Below, piece after piece: positions 1 through 8,465 of a DNA stretch of 64,000 nt. The notes under the pieces are model-generated. The model saw only the letters and a program-made list of their open reading frames with translations, was not told where the DNA came from and made no database searches. This DNA is from Planctomycetota bacterium (GTDB lineage Bacteria; Planctomycetota; UBA1135; UBA2386): positions 2,170,001 to 2,234,000 of the forward strand of contig JADJWQ010000001.1 of assembly GCA_016716265.1 (NCBI GenBank), given 5' to 3'. The translations under genes were made by a program, and so were the position numbers. Each line of letters opens with the position of its first letter. Position 1 is the stretch's first letter.

Positions 1-1325
1 ACGGCATCGTCGTGGCGCTCCCACACGGCGTACATCGCCGCGATGCGCACGCACAGCGATGCGTCCTGCAGCCGCGCCGCGAGCGCCTTCTCCCATTGAT
101 TGCGGGCCTCGGCGAATCGATCGCTCTTCGCGAACAGGCTGCCGAGCTCCAGGTACAGCTCCAGCTCGTCGGGCCGGACCGACAGGATGCGCTGGTATTC
201 GGCGATCGCCGCGCCGATGTCGTCGCGCTCGACGTGCAGTGCCGCGACCCGGCGGGCGAGTCGGACGTCGTCGGGGAACCGAGCGGCCGCCGCCGCGAGC
301 ATCGCGACCGACCGGTCGAGATCGCGCATCTCGACGAGGACGTCCGCGCACAGCTCGACGACCGACAGATCGTCGGGATTGCGGCCGGCTTCCTCGATGA
401 GCTGCTCGGCAAGCTGGTCGAGACTGCCGACGCGACGGTGGATCTGAACGGTGCGACGCTCGACCTCCTTGCGCAGCCAATTGCCGCGCGCGGTCAATTG
501 CAGCACCTGGCCGTAGGTCGCGAGCGCGTCCTCCAGGTGCCCGCGCAGCTCCTGCAGGCGACCGACGTCGCGCAGCACGCGGCAGTGCTGCTCCGGGTCG
601 CTCCGGGTCGCCTCGATCAGCGGCCGGTAGGCGTCCTCCGCCTCGGCGAGCAACCCGGCCTCGGCGAGCAGACCGGCGAAGTGCAGCCGGCGGAACAGCT
701 TGCCACCATCCAACTCGGCGATCGCCCGCCAGGTCTCGACCGCCGCTTCCTTGCGGCCGAGCGCGAGCTGCGCGCGCCCCTTCTTCTCGATCAGGTCGCG
801 CTTCTCCTCCGCCGTGCGGGCGCCCGGGAACGCGGCATCGAGCGCGCGGATCGCCGCGTCGTAGCGGCCGAGCTCCAGGTAGATGTCGCCGAGGACGCCC
901 TGCACGGCGGTGTCCTGGGCGCCGGCGCGGCCGGCGAGGTCGTCGAGCACCTCGAGCGCGTCGGCCTCGCGGCCCGCGCGTAGCAGCAGGCGCCCGAGCA
1001 GCAGCGCGTTGGCGCGGTCGCTGGCGTCCTCCCCGTAGCGGCTGTTGCGGGCGTCGATCTCGGCGTCGACGACGTTGCCCTCGACGAGCAGCTTGAAGTA
1101 GCGCTCGAACAGCGCCGAGTGCTCCGGCCGCTGCTCGAGCAGCTCCCGGGTCTTGGTGAGCGCGCGCTCGCGCGACGGCCCGTCGGCAGCGGCGTCGCCA
1201 CCCTGCGCGGCGAGCGGCAGTGTGGCGAGGAGCGTGGCCACCAGCAACGCGAACCCGAGGCGCGGCGGGACGGTCGGGCTGTGGTGGCCGCGGCGACGGG
1301 AGATGGGGTCCGGGAGGCGGGTCAT
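1..1325 (-). CDS. Secreted TPR-repeat protein (3' part outside window)
   Basis: Reading the minus strand from the ATG at 1325 gives an uninterrupted frame of about 441 codons to the window edge, so the C-terminus is missing. The N-terminus has basic residues followed by a hydrophobic stretch (about residues 29-42, ending LPLAAQG), which looks like a cleaved signal peptide. The rest is helical and alanine/leucine-rich with repeated TPR-like patterns such as YLELGRYDAAIRALD, GQVLQLTARG and IAEYQRILSVRPDELELYLELG. TPR arrays mediate protein-protein contacts, so this is probably a periplasmic scaffold. No enzymatic domain is visible in the part present. It is transcribed divergently from the FG-GAP gene. 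Confidence 0.8.
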   Translation of the reverse strand, partial: MTRLPDPISRRRGHHSPTVPPRLGFALLVATLLATLPLAAQGGDAAADGPSRERALTKTRELLEQRPEHSALFERYFKLLVEGNVVDAEIDARNSRYGEDASDRANALLLGRLLLRAGREADALEVLDDLAGRAGAQDTAVQGVLGDIYLELGRYDAAIRALDAAFPGARTAEEKRDLIEKKGRAQLALGRKEAAVETWRAIAELDGGKLFRRLHFAGLLAEAGLLAEAEDAYRPLIEATRSDPEQHCRVLRDVGRLQELRGHLEDALATYGQVLQLTARGNWLRKEVERRTVQIHRRVGSLDQLAEQLIEEAGRNPDDLSVVELCADVLVEMRDLDRSVAMLAAAAARFPDDVRLARRVAALHVERDDIGAAIAEYQRILSVRPDELELYLELGSLFAKSDRFAEARNQWEKALAARLQDASLCVRIAAMYAVWERHDDA

Positions 1326-1673
1326 CGCTCTGCGTTCCGGGGGGGTCGAGGGCGGGCCGCAGGATAACGCCGACCGCCGGAGACGACCCCGGGCCCGGGC
1401 GAGCGAAGGCGCCTTGACACGGGAACTCCGCCTGACTCGCGACCGCGCGCGCTGCGGTCCGACTCGCTCGCAAGCGGGCCGGGTTCGGGACTTTCGGTGC
1501 AGCGCCGCAGCCCGCACTCCAGCCGCTCGCCGACGAACGCGGTATCCTCCGGCGGCGAGTGCGCCGGGTCCGCACCTGCGGAGAGTCGCGCCACTCCCCT
1601 GAATCACGCCACGGACGTTCCCTGCCACCGCACTCCCCACCGCGTCCGTACCCTTCGATCCTTCCCACGTCTC
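1326..1673. other. Divergent intergenic region (348 bp)
   Basis: This stretch lies between the starts of the divergent TPR and FG-GAP genes and must hold both promoters. I see no recognisable -10/-35 pair, hairpin or repeat. The frame of the FG-GAP gene stays open upstream to 1497, but that part has no signal-peptide character and looks non-coding. Confidence 0.5.
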
Positions 1674-3362
1674 ATGCAGCACCTGCGCAAGCTCGTCCCG
1701 GCCGTGCTCGGCCTCGCCGGCCTCGCCGCCGCCCAGACGCAAGCCTTCGTCGACTCCGGCGTCGGCAGCGTCGACAAGTTCGGCTACTCCGGCCGCACCG
1801 TCGGTGACGTCGATGCCGACGGCCACGCCGACTTCATCTATTCGGCTCCGTTCACCGACGCGAACGGCCGCGTGAACTCGGGCATCGTCCGCGTGCGCTC
1901 CGGCCGCACCGGCGCACTGCTCTACCAGTTCGACGGTCCCCGCCCCGGCGACGAGTACGGCTACCAGGTCACCGGCTGCGGCGACGTCAATGCCGACGGT
2001 CACGACGACTTCGTGATCACGGTGTTGATCCTGCAGGAGAACTACCGTGGTGCGTGCGAGGTCCGCTCCGGCGCGGACGGCTCGCTCCTCTACCTGTTCC
2101 GGGGCAAGGTCGCGTACGACTACCTGGGCATCTCGGGCTCCGGGGCGGGCGACGTCGATGGGGACGGCTTCCCTGACATCGTCGTCGGCGCGCCGGGTCA
2201 CGACGCCAACGGCTCCGCGAGCGGCGAGGTCCAGGTGTTCTCCGGCAAGGACGGCAGCGAGCTGTTCGCCCTCGACGGCCCGGCCGCCGGCGACCAGTAC
2301 GGCTGGTTCGTCGATTGTGCCGGCGATGTCGACCGCGACGGTTACGACGACATCGTCGTCGGCGCGCCGACCCATGACGGTCCGAACGGCCTCGACTCCG
2401 GACTGGCGCAGGTCGTCTCCGGCCGCACTGGGCTCGTGCTCTACACGTTCTTCGGCGCGACGCCGGGTGAGCGCTTCGGCTGGGCCGTGAGCGCCGCGGG
2501 CGACGTCAACAAGGACGGCTTCGACGACGTGATCGTCGGCGGCTACTTCAACGACGGCCCGAACGGCGTCGACGCCGGCACGGCCCGCGTGTTCTCGGGT
2601 CGCACCGGCGCCCCGCTCTACACCTTCTATGGCGACGCCGCCGGCGACTGGTTCGGCTGGTCGGTGCGCGACGCCGGTGACGTCGACGCGGACGGCTACG
2701 CCGACGTGATCGTCGGCGCGACGAAGAACGACACGACCGGCATCGATGCCGGGCTCGCGCGCGTCTACTCGGGTCGGACCGGCGCGGCGATCACGACGCT
2801 CTACGGCCGCGATGCCGGCGACTGGTTCGGCTACGCGGTCGGCAGCGTCGGCGACATCGACCAGAACGGCTACAGCGACATCTTCGTCGGTGCGATCTTC
2901 GACGACACGGTCGGCACGGACGCCGGCCGCGCGTTCGTCTACACGTTCGACTCGGCCGGCACGCCGCCGATCCGCTGGCACCGTGGCGCGCCGTGCGCCG
3001 GCAGCGACGGCCACCTCCCGAGCCTGACCGTGCGGGGCTTCCCGTCGATCGGCCAGCGGTTCGACATCGGGCTGCGCGGCGCGGTGCCGAGCGCGAGCTG
3101 CCTGCTGAACTTCGGCGCGCCGATCGAGGTGCCGCTCGCCACCGTCGGCGCGCCCGGCTGCGTGGGCCTCGCCGACCCGCTCGGCTTCAACGTCGCCGCC
3201 ACGACGGATACGCAGGGCTTCTCGTCGGTGCAGCTCGACCTGCCGCTGATCCCGGCGTTGATCGGCTGGCGCTTCGACTTCCAGTGGATCGTGCGCGACC
3301 AGAACGCGAACAGCCTCGGCTTCACGTTCTCGAACGCCGCGGTCATTGCGTTCGGCGGCTGA
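1674..3362 (+). CDS. Secreted FG-GAP (integrin alpha-type) seven-bladed beta-propeller protein
   Basis: The 562-residue product starts at an ATG followed directly by a signal peptide (residues 1-20, ending GLAAAQ). An in-frame upstream extension lacks such a signal, which decides the start. Seven FG-GAP repeats follow (about residues 33-430), each with an FG/YG turn and a calcium-binding DxDxDGxxD loop (GDVDADGHADF, GDVNADGHDDF, GDVDGDGFPDI, GDVDRDGYDDI, GDVNKDGFDDV, GDVDADGYADV, GDIDQNGYSDI). Seven copies would close one propeller. Residues 435-562 form a separate Cys-containing beta domain that resembles the C-termini of three other secreted proteins in this window. The likely site is outside the cytoplasmic membrane, with calcium-stabilised binding or surface display. 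The ligand is unknown. Confidence 0.85.
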   Translation: MQHLRKLVPAVLGLAGLAAAQTQAFVDSGVGSVDKFGYSGRTVGDVDADGHADFIYSAPFTDANGRVNSGIVRVRSGRTGALLYQFDGPRPGDEYGYQVTGCGDVNADGHDDFVITVLILQENYRGACEVRSGADGSLLYLFRGKVAYDYLGISGSGAGDVDGDGFPDIVVGAPGHDANGSASGEVQVFSGKDGSELFALDGPAAGDQYGWFVDCAGDVDRDGYDDIVVGAPTHDGPNGLDSGLAQVVSGRTGLVLYTFFGATPGERFGWAVSAAGDVNKDGFDDVIVGGYFNDGPNGVDAGTARVFSGRTGAPLYTFYGDAAGDWFGWSVRDAGDVDADGYADVIVGATKNDTTGIDAGLARVYSGRTGAAITTLYGRDAGDWFGYAVGSVGDIDQNGYSDIFVGAIFDDTVGTDAGRAFVYTFDSAGTPPIRWHRGAPCAGSDGHLPSLTVRGFPSIGQRFDIGLRGAVPSASCLLNFGAPIEVPLATVGAPGCVGLADPLGFNVAATTDTQGFSSVQLDLPLIPALIGWRFDFQWIVRDQNANSLGFTFSNAAVIAFGG

Positions 3363-3384
3363 GCGCGGGTCGCGCCGCGCGCCG

Positions 3385-5367
3385 TCAGGAGTCGGCCGGG
3401 TCCGCGTCCAGGACCTGGCGGATCCGGCGCAGCAGCTCGGTGCCGCTGAACGGCTTCTCGAGCAGGCGCGCACCGCCGACCTCGTGTGCGTCGACGTCGT
3501 CGAGTTCGTCCGGCGCGTAGCCGGACACGAACAGCACGCGGAGCTCGGGACGCGTCTCGACCAGCGTCCGCGCGAGGCGCGGACCACTCATGCCCGTCAG
3601 CACGACGTCGCTGACCAGCAGGTCGATCCGCCCGTGGTGCGACGCCGCGATCGCCAGGGCCTGCACCGCATCGCTCGCCTCGAGCACGCGATAGCCGCGC
3701 GCGCGCAGCGCTGCGGCGAGCGATTCACGGACGCGATCCTCGTCCTCGCAGAACAGCACCGTCTCGCGCCCACCCAGATCCTCGACGTGGTCGCGCGCCG
3801 CGTCCGCGCGCGCGGCCGCCGTCGCGGCCGCACCGGCGACCGGCAGATGGACGTCGAAGGTCGTGCCCTTCCCGACGCGGCTCGACACGGTGACGAACCC
3901 GCCAGCCTGCGTGCTGATGCCCTGGATGATCGCGAGCCCGAGGCCGGTACCCTTGTCGCGCGGCTTCGTCGTGAAGAAGGGCTCGAACACGCGCTCGAGG
4001 TTCTCGGGCGGAATGCCGACTCCGGTGTCCGTCACGCGGACACGGACGTAGGCCCCGGACAGGGCACCGGGAGGCATCGCGGCGGCATCCTCGTCGAATT
4101 GCACGTCGCCGGTCTCGATGCGGATCGCGCCGCCCTTCGGCATCGCATCGCACGCATTGACGACCAGATTCATCAGCACCTGGTCGAATGCATCGCGGCC
4201 GAGCTCGACGATCGGATTGGTCGAGCCGAAGCGGATGTCGATCGAGATGTCCTCACGCACGAGACGGCGCAGCATCGCCTCGTGGTCGACGAGCACCGCG
4301 TGCAGGTCGAGTCGCTCGACGCGCGACGGCTCGCGGCGCCCGATCGTCAGCAGCTGGCGCGTCAGGCTGGTCGCGCGCCGGCACGCCGCCTCGACGGCGA
4401 TCAGGTGCTCGGCGACGTCGACGACCGACACGACCGGAGCCCGTAGCGCGAGCCGTGCGAGCTGGGAGTGGCCCAGGATCGTCGTCAGCACGTTGTTGAA
4501 GTCGTGCGCGGCACCGGTCGCGAAGCGCCCGAGCGCCTCGAGCTTCTGGGCGTGGCGGAGCTGGCTCTCGAGTCGTTCGCGGTCCGACTCCGCGTCGATC
4601 CGCTCGGTGACGTCCTGCTCGGTGCCGAGGATCCGCACCGCGCGGCCGTCGCGATCGCGCTCGACCTGCGCCTCGCAATGCACACAGCGAGTCGTGCCGT
4701 CGGATCGGACGATGCGGTAGTCGAGTGCGAATGGAAGCCCGTCCACCCGCGCCGACTCGACCGCGGCGACGATGCGCGGCCGGTCCTCGTCGTGCGCGAC
4801 GCCGACGCAGCGCTCGAACGACACGAAGTCGTCCGACCATTGGAGTCCGCGGATCCTGGCGAACTCACCGCTGATCCACAATCGGTCACGGGCGAGGTCC
4901 CAGACGAAGCTGCCCACGCCGGCGACGCGCTCGGCATCCTGCAACATCGCGGCGTGGCGCTCGAGCCGCTCCAGGGTCTCGCGCAGCTCGCGCTCGGCTG
5001 CCTGGCTGGCGAGCTCGCTGTCGATCAGCACGGGCAACGCGGCGCAGAACGGCGAGTGCAGCCGGAGCAGGCGGACCTTGATGCCTGGCGGGACCGCCGG
5101 CACCGACGCACCCGGCCGGACGACCAGCAGGACCCCGATCGACGCTCGGTCGCGCGCCCGGCCGTCGAGCAGGGCCGCGGCTCGTTCGAAGACCGCCGCA
5201 TCGAGCACGCAGATCGCGACCTCGCCGCCCGCCAGCTCGTCCGCGAGGTGGTCCGCGTCCCGGATCACGACCACCGGGTTCCGGAGCCGCGACCCCACCA
5301 GGCGCGCGGCGTGCACGGCCTCGTCTGCGGAGTCGTGCCACAGGCAGATGCGCGCGGACTCGTCCAT
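3385..5367 (-). CDS. Hybrid sensor histidine kinase (PAS-HisKA-HATPase-receiver)
   Basis: The 660-residue soluble protein has an N-terminal receiver-like segment (about 1-115) without a clear phospho-acceptor and a PAS fold (about 145-255, ending in GTEQDVTERI). A HisKA helix carries His288 in AAHDFNN. The ATPase domain has N (NLVVNACDAMP), G1 (DTGVGIP), F (FEPFFTTKP) and G2 (GTGLGLA) boxes. A C-terminal receiver has Asp587 in LVSDVVL and a conserved KPFSG lysine. The ATG at 5367 begins the receiver-like domain; the frame is open further upstream to 5460. No separate response regulator is adjacent, so the attached receiver is the obvious phosphate acceptor. It converges on the FG-GAP gene. 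The signal it senses is unknown. Confidence 0.85.
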   Translation of the reverse strand: MDESARICLWHDSADEAVHAARLVGSRLRNPVVVIRDADHLADELAGGEVAICVLDAAVFERAAALLDGRARDRASIGVLLVVRPGASVPAVPPGIKVRLLRLHSPFCAALPVLIDSELASQAAERELRETLERLERHAAMLQDAERVAGVGSFVWDLARDRLWISGEFARIRGLQWSDDFVSFERCVGVAHDEDRPRIVAAVESARVDGLPFALDYRIVRSDGTTRCVHCEAQVERDRDGRAVRILGTEQDVTERIDAESDRERLESQLRHAQKLEALGRFATGAAHDFNNVLTTILGHSQLARLALRAPVVSVVDVAEHLIAVEAACRRATSLTRQLLTIGRREPSRVERLDLHAVLVDHEAMLRRLVREDISIDIRFGSTNPIVELGRDAFDQVLMNLVVNACDAMPKGGAIRIETGDVQFDEDAAAMPPGALSGAYVRVRVTDTGVGIPPENLERVFEPFFTTKPRDKGTGLGLAIIQGISTQAGGFVTVSSRVGKGTTFDVHLPVAGAAATAAARADAARDHVEDLGGRETVLFCEDEDRVRESLAAALRARGYRVLEASDAVQALAIAASHHGRIDLLVSDVVLTGMSGPRLARTLVETRPELRVLFVSGYAPDELDDVDAHEVGGARLLEKPFSGTELLRRIRQVLDADPADS

Positions 5368-5524
5368 GGAGCTGGGGAGGCGGGTCGCGTCGCGGCCGAC
5401 GGGGCCGGTCGCCACGGCGCGCTTCCCGCGGGAGTCATCGTACGTGGGCGATGCGCGCACGCAATGTCAGGCCGCTGCGAACGAGTGGTTGCAACGCGGG
5501 TCGCGGGGCAGTCGGCTGTCGGTC

Positions 5525-6154
5525 ATGCGCCAGGTGGTCCAGGTCCTCGGCATCGCCGGTGGGAGTGGCAGCGGCAAGACGCGGTTCACCGCGGAGCTCG
5601 TCGCGGCCCTGCCGCCGGGCACGGGCCGCATCCTCGACCACGACTCCTACTACCACGACCTGTCCCACCTGCCGCCACCCGTGCGCGCCGCGACGAACTT
5701 CGACGACCCGGCGGCGCTCGACAGCGCGCTGCTGGCCGTGCACCTCACGGAGCTGCGATGCGGCCGCACGATCGAGAAGCCGTGCTACGACTTCGAGACG
5801 CACTGTCGCCGATCGGCCGGCGAGCGGATCGAGCCGGCGCCGGTGCTGATCGTCGAGGGCATCCTGGTGCTCGCGAGCGCGGAGCTGGCCCCGCTCCTCG
5901 ACCTGCGGATCTTCGTCGAGACCCGTGCGGACGAGCGCCTGCTGCGCCGCATCGATCGCGACGTGCGCGAGCGCGGCCGGACCGTCGACTCGGTACTCGC
6001 GCAGTACCGACGCACGGTGCGCCCGATGCACGAGCGCTACGTGGAACCCTCGCGTCTCGACGCCGACATCGTGATCCATGGAGAGGGTGAGCTCGGACCG
6101 GCGGTCGCGCTGGTCGCCGACGCGCTGCGGTACCGACTCGCTACGCTGGACTGA
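5525..6154 (+). CDS. udk: Uridine kinase family protein
   Basis: The 209-residue product matches the usual length of bacterial uridine kinase. It has the P-loop GGSGSGKT at residues 12-19, an early HDSYYHDL motif equivalent to the D-S-F/Y-Y substrate loop, the segment NFDDPAALD, the YDFETH motif and a Walker B-like strand VLIVEGILVL. A lid region rich in arginine (ERLLRRIDRDVRERGR) follows. The family transfers phosphate from a nucleoside triphosphate to uridine or cytidine in pyrimidine salvage, in the cytoplasm. The start was chosen because the P-loop strand begins directly after it. Only two bases separate its stop from the ATG of pgl, so the two are probably co-transcribed. Confidence 0.88.
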   Translation: MRQVVQVLGIAGGSGSGKTRFTAELVAALPPGTGRILDHDSYYHDLSHLPPPVRAATNFDDPAALDSALLAVHLTELRCGRTIEKPCYDFETHCRRSAGERIEPAPVLIVEGILVLASAELAPLLDLRIFVETRADERLLRRIDRDVRERGRTVDSVLAQYRRTVRPMHERYVEPSRLDADIVIHGEGELGPAVALVADALRYRLATLD

Positions 6155-6156
6155 CC

Positions 6157-6846
6157 ATGGAGCTGTCGATCCACCCGGACGCCGATGCGCTCGCCGCGGC
6201 CGCGGCCGCCCGCATCGCGTGCCTCGCGCGGGCCGCGCTCGACGCGCGCGGGCGATTCGCGCTCGCCGTCAGCGGCGGCTCGACACCGTGGGCGATGCTG
6301 CGCCAGCTCGCCGGTCACGCGCTGGACTGGACTCGGATCGATCTGTTCCAGGTGGACGAACGCGCGGCGCCGGACGGGTCCGACGAGCGCAATTGGACCC
6401 ACCTGCGCACCGCGCTGATCGACCCGCTCGGTCTGCCTGCGGCACGGCTGCACGCAATGCCCGTGGGTCGCGACGACGCGCCCGTCGCATACCAGCGCGA
6501 GCTGCGCGCGACGCTCGGCGTACCGCCGGTGCTCGACCTCGTGCAGCTCGGACTCGGCACCGACGGCCACACCGCGTCGCTGGTGCCCGGCGACCCCGCG
6601 CTCGACGTCGAGGACGTGGACGTCACGTGGACCGCCGCACCCTACCAGGGCACGCGCCGACTGACGCTCACGTTCCCCTGCATCGCCCGCGCGCGACGCG
6701 TGCTGTGGCTCGTCGCCGGCGCCGGCAAGCGCGCCATGGTGCGCCGCCTGCTCGCCGCCGACCGCGACATCCCGGCCGGCCGGGTGGCGCAGGACGCCGC
6801 GGAGTTGTTCGGGGACGCCGCCGCGGTGCCGCGGACAATGGATTGA
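6157..6846 (+). CDS. pgl: 6-phosphogluconolactonase (DevB/SOL type)
   Basis: This 229-residue protein has the family signature AVSGGSTPWAML near residue 33, the VDERAAP segment with the conserved DER, the NWTHLRTALI motif and the GLGTDGHTASLVPG loop that holds the active-site histidine. It hydrolyses 6-phosphogluconolactone to 6-phosphogluconate in the oxidative pentose phosphate pathway, in the cytosol. It follows the uridine kinase with a 2-bp gap. No zwf or gnd is in the window, so the rest of the pathway must be encoded elsewhere. It ends 18 bp from the convergent envelope-protein gene. Confidence 0.9.
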   Translation: MELSIHPDADALAAAAAARIACLARAALDARGRFALAVSGGSTPWAMLRQLAGHALDWTRIDLFQVDERAAPDGSDERNWTHLRTALIDPLGLPAARLHAMPVGRDDAPVAYQRELRATLGVPPVLDLVQLGLGTDGHTASLVPGDPALDVEDVDVTWTAAPYQGTRRLTLTFPCIARARRVLWLVAGAGKRAMVRRLLAADRDIPAGRVAQDAAELFGDAAAVPRTMD

Positions 6847-6864
6847 TCGCGCCGCGACCGCGAC

Positions 6865-7707
6865 TCAGCGCCCGACGATATCGCCGAGGCTGCGCGGCAT
6901 CGACGCGTATGCGGCGGTCCCGCGGCCATCGCTTCGGTTGCCCGCGTCGCCCGCGAGCGGATTGCGGTCGAAGTAGGTGGGAGGGATCTCGTTCGTCAGG
7001 CTGTTCACCGCGCGCACGACAGCGCGCTGGATGGCCAGTTGGACGTTGACGTTCTCGTAGTCGGTCCCGGATCCCGATGCGAACATGCTCAGAGCGTTGC
7101 CCCACGAGAACGCGTCGGCCGTGGTCCGGTTGCCGCGCGCAGAGCCCTGACCACGCACGATCTTGATCACGCGTCGCTGTTCCAGGTCGACGACCTCCAC
7201 CGACACGTCGACCTCGGCGACCTGGGTCGTGATGCCACCACCGACGCCGAGCCAACCGAGATACTGCACGAGGAACCCCCCGATCCCGGCCGAACGGTGT
7301 GAGCCCTTCGCGTTCGGATCGATGCGGGTGACCGCGCAACGCAGGAGCAGTCTGGTCGCCGGGTTGTCCTGGCCGGGCACGTGATCGAACACCGCGAACG
7401 CCTGGCTGTTGATCAAGGCCTCCTTGAAGAAGCCGGTCACCCCCTGGGCCAGCTCCGGACTCCAGCCCTGCCAGGCGAGCTGGTAGTAGACAGCGGGTAG
7501 CCACGGCACCAGCGGGTTGATCGGCGTCGGGGCGATCTCGTTGCCCTGCACGACCTCGACGCTCGCGAGGTCGCCGCTCCGTTGGATCAGCTCCGCGCCG
7601 TCGTCGGAGTCCTTGACGGCCACTGCGCAACTCGCACTCAGCGCCGCCAGGACGAGCGACGCGCACACCCGCAGCGCGCGGGACGGTCTCGGCAGGATCA
7701 AGTTCAT
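6865..7707 (-). CDS. CsgG/LpoB-like envelope protein
   Basis: The 280-residue product has an N-terminal export signal (ALRVCASLVLAALSASC). The cysteine could be lipidated, but the lipobox is weak because serine stands at -3. Features resembling the CsgG/LpoB superfamily are a helix with KEALINSQAFAVFD, a strand LLLRCAVTRIDP, a glycine-rich loop (GWLGVGGGI), the strand pair VDVSVEVVDLEQRRVI and a helix AIQRAVVRAVNSL. Such proteins sit in the periplasm or outer membrane and act in secretion or as activators of peptidoglycan synthases. The assignment is by fold pattern only. It lies downstream of another LpoB-like lipoprotein gene on the same strand, with 137 bp between them. Confidence 0.6.
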   Translation of the reverse strand: MNLILPRPSRALRVCASLVLAALSASCAVAVKDSDDGAELIQRSGDLASVEVVQGNEIAPTPINPLVPWLPAVYYQLAWQGWSPELAQGVTGFFKEALINSQAFAVFDHVPGQDNPATRLLLRCAVTRIDPNAKGSHRSAGIGGFLVQYLGWLGVGGGITTQVAEVDVSVEVVDLEQRRVIKIVRGQGSARGNRTTADAFSWGNALSMFASGSGTDYENVNVQLAIQRAVVRAVNSLTNEIPPTYFDRNPLAGDAGNRSDGRGTAAYASMPRSLGDIVGR

Positions 7708-7844
7708 CGAACTCTCGATTCTCGGCTCTCGTCGGACTCCCGGCCGGTCGACGACACGCCGACCGGATCAGCACTGGAGTCCGTCCAGTCGTGCTCCAGA
7801 GCGGGTTGGCCGGGCCGGCGTTTCCAATGAAGTCGGACCGGCGA

Positions 7845-8450
7845 TCACAGCAGCGAACGATGCCGCCGCACGCGGCCGATCCCGCACGGCTGGTCGGCCG
7901 CCGCACGGTCCCCGGCAGGCAGCGCTCTGAGCTCCAGCGCGGAGCCGACCGGGTCGGGCCGCAGCGTGCCGAGCAAGAACCAGTCGACGTGCGCGATGCC
8001 GAGCTCGCGGAGGCGGGCGGCGGCCAGCCGGCGGCGAGAGGGGTCGGCGAGCGCCGCCCACCGCTCGGCGGCCGTCGACTCGCGCGCGGCGTCGAGGCCG
8101 GCGGCGACGAGCGCGACGTCGAGCAATGCGATGCGGTCGATCCAGCCGGGGCGGGTCAGATGATCGCGCAGCGCCGCCGGGAAGCGCGCTTCGAGTGCGG
8201 CGGGGGCGACGTCGTCGGGATCGTCGAAGCCGACCAGCGCGACGACCGGCGGTGCCTCGCGAGGGTCGCCCGGAGCCGGCGCGACCCCGCGATCCCAGAG
8301 CTGCTGGAAGGCGGCGTCGACGAGATGGGCGACGTCGTCGTCGTCCATCGGCCGGGCCGCGCAGCCGGCGAGACCGACGGCGAGGACGGCGAGCAGTCGA
8401 ACGGTCCGGCTCCCGGCAGGGCGACGCGCATGCGCGTGGGGCGAGGTCAT
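7845..8450 (-). CDS. LpoB-like lipoprotein
   Basis: The 201-residue product has a basic N-terminus, a hydrophobic stretch (VRLLAVLAVGLAGC) and a good lipobox with Cys30, so it should be a lipoprotein. The core shows the pattern of the PBP-activator LpoB family: a strand VVALVGFDDPDD, a helix ending in FPAALRDHLTR, a strand IALLDV and a late VDWFLLGTLRP strand. It starts only 15 bp after the stop of the kinase/FGE-like gene, so the two are likely one operon. The inferred role is cell-envelope assembly or signalling downstream of the membrane kinase. The family link is tentative. Confidence 0.55.
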   Translation of the reverse strand: MTSPHAHARRPAGSRTVRLLAVLAVGLAGCAARPMDDDDVAHLVDAAFQQLWDRGVAPAPGDPREAPPVVALVGFDDPDDVAPAALEARFPAALRDHLTRPGWIDRIALLDVALVAAGLDAARESTAAERWAALADPSRRRLAAARLRELGIAHVDWFLLGTLRPDPVGSALELRALPAGDRAAADQPCGIGRVRRHRSLL

Positions 8451-8465
8451 CGTGGGTGGCTCGGC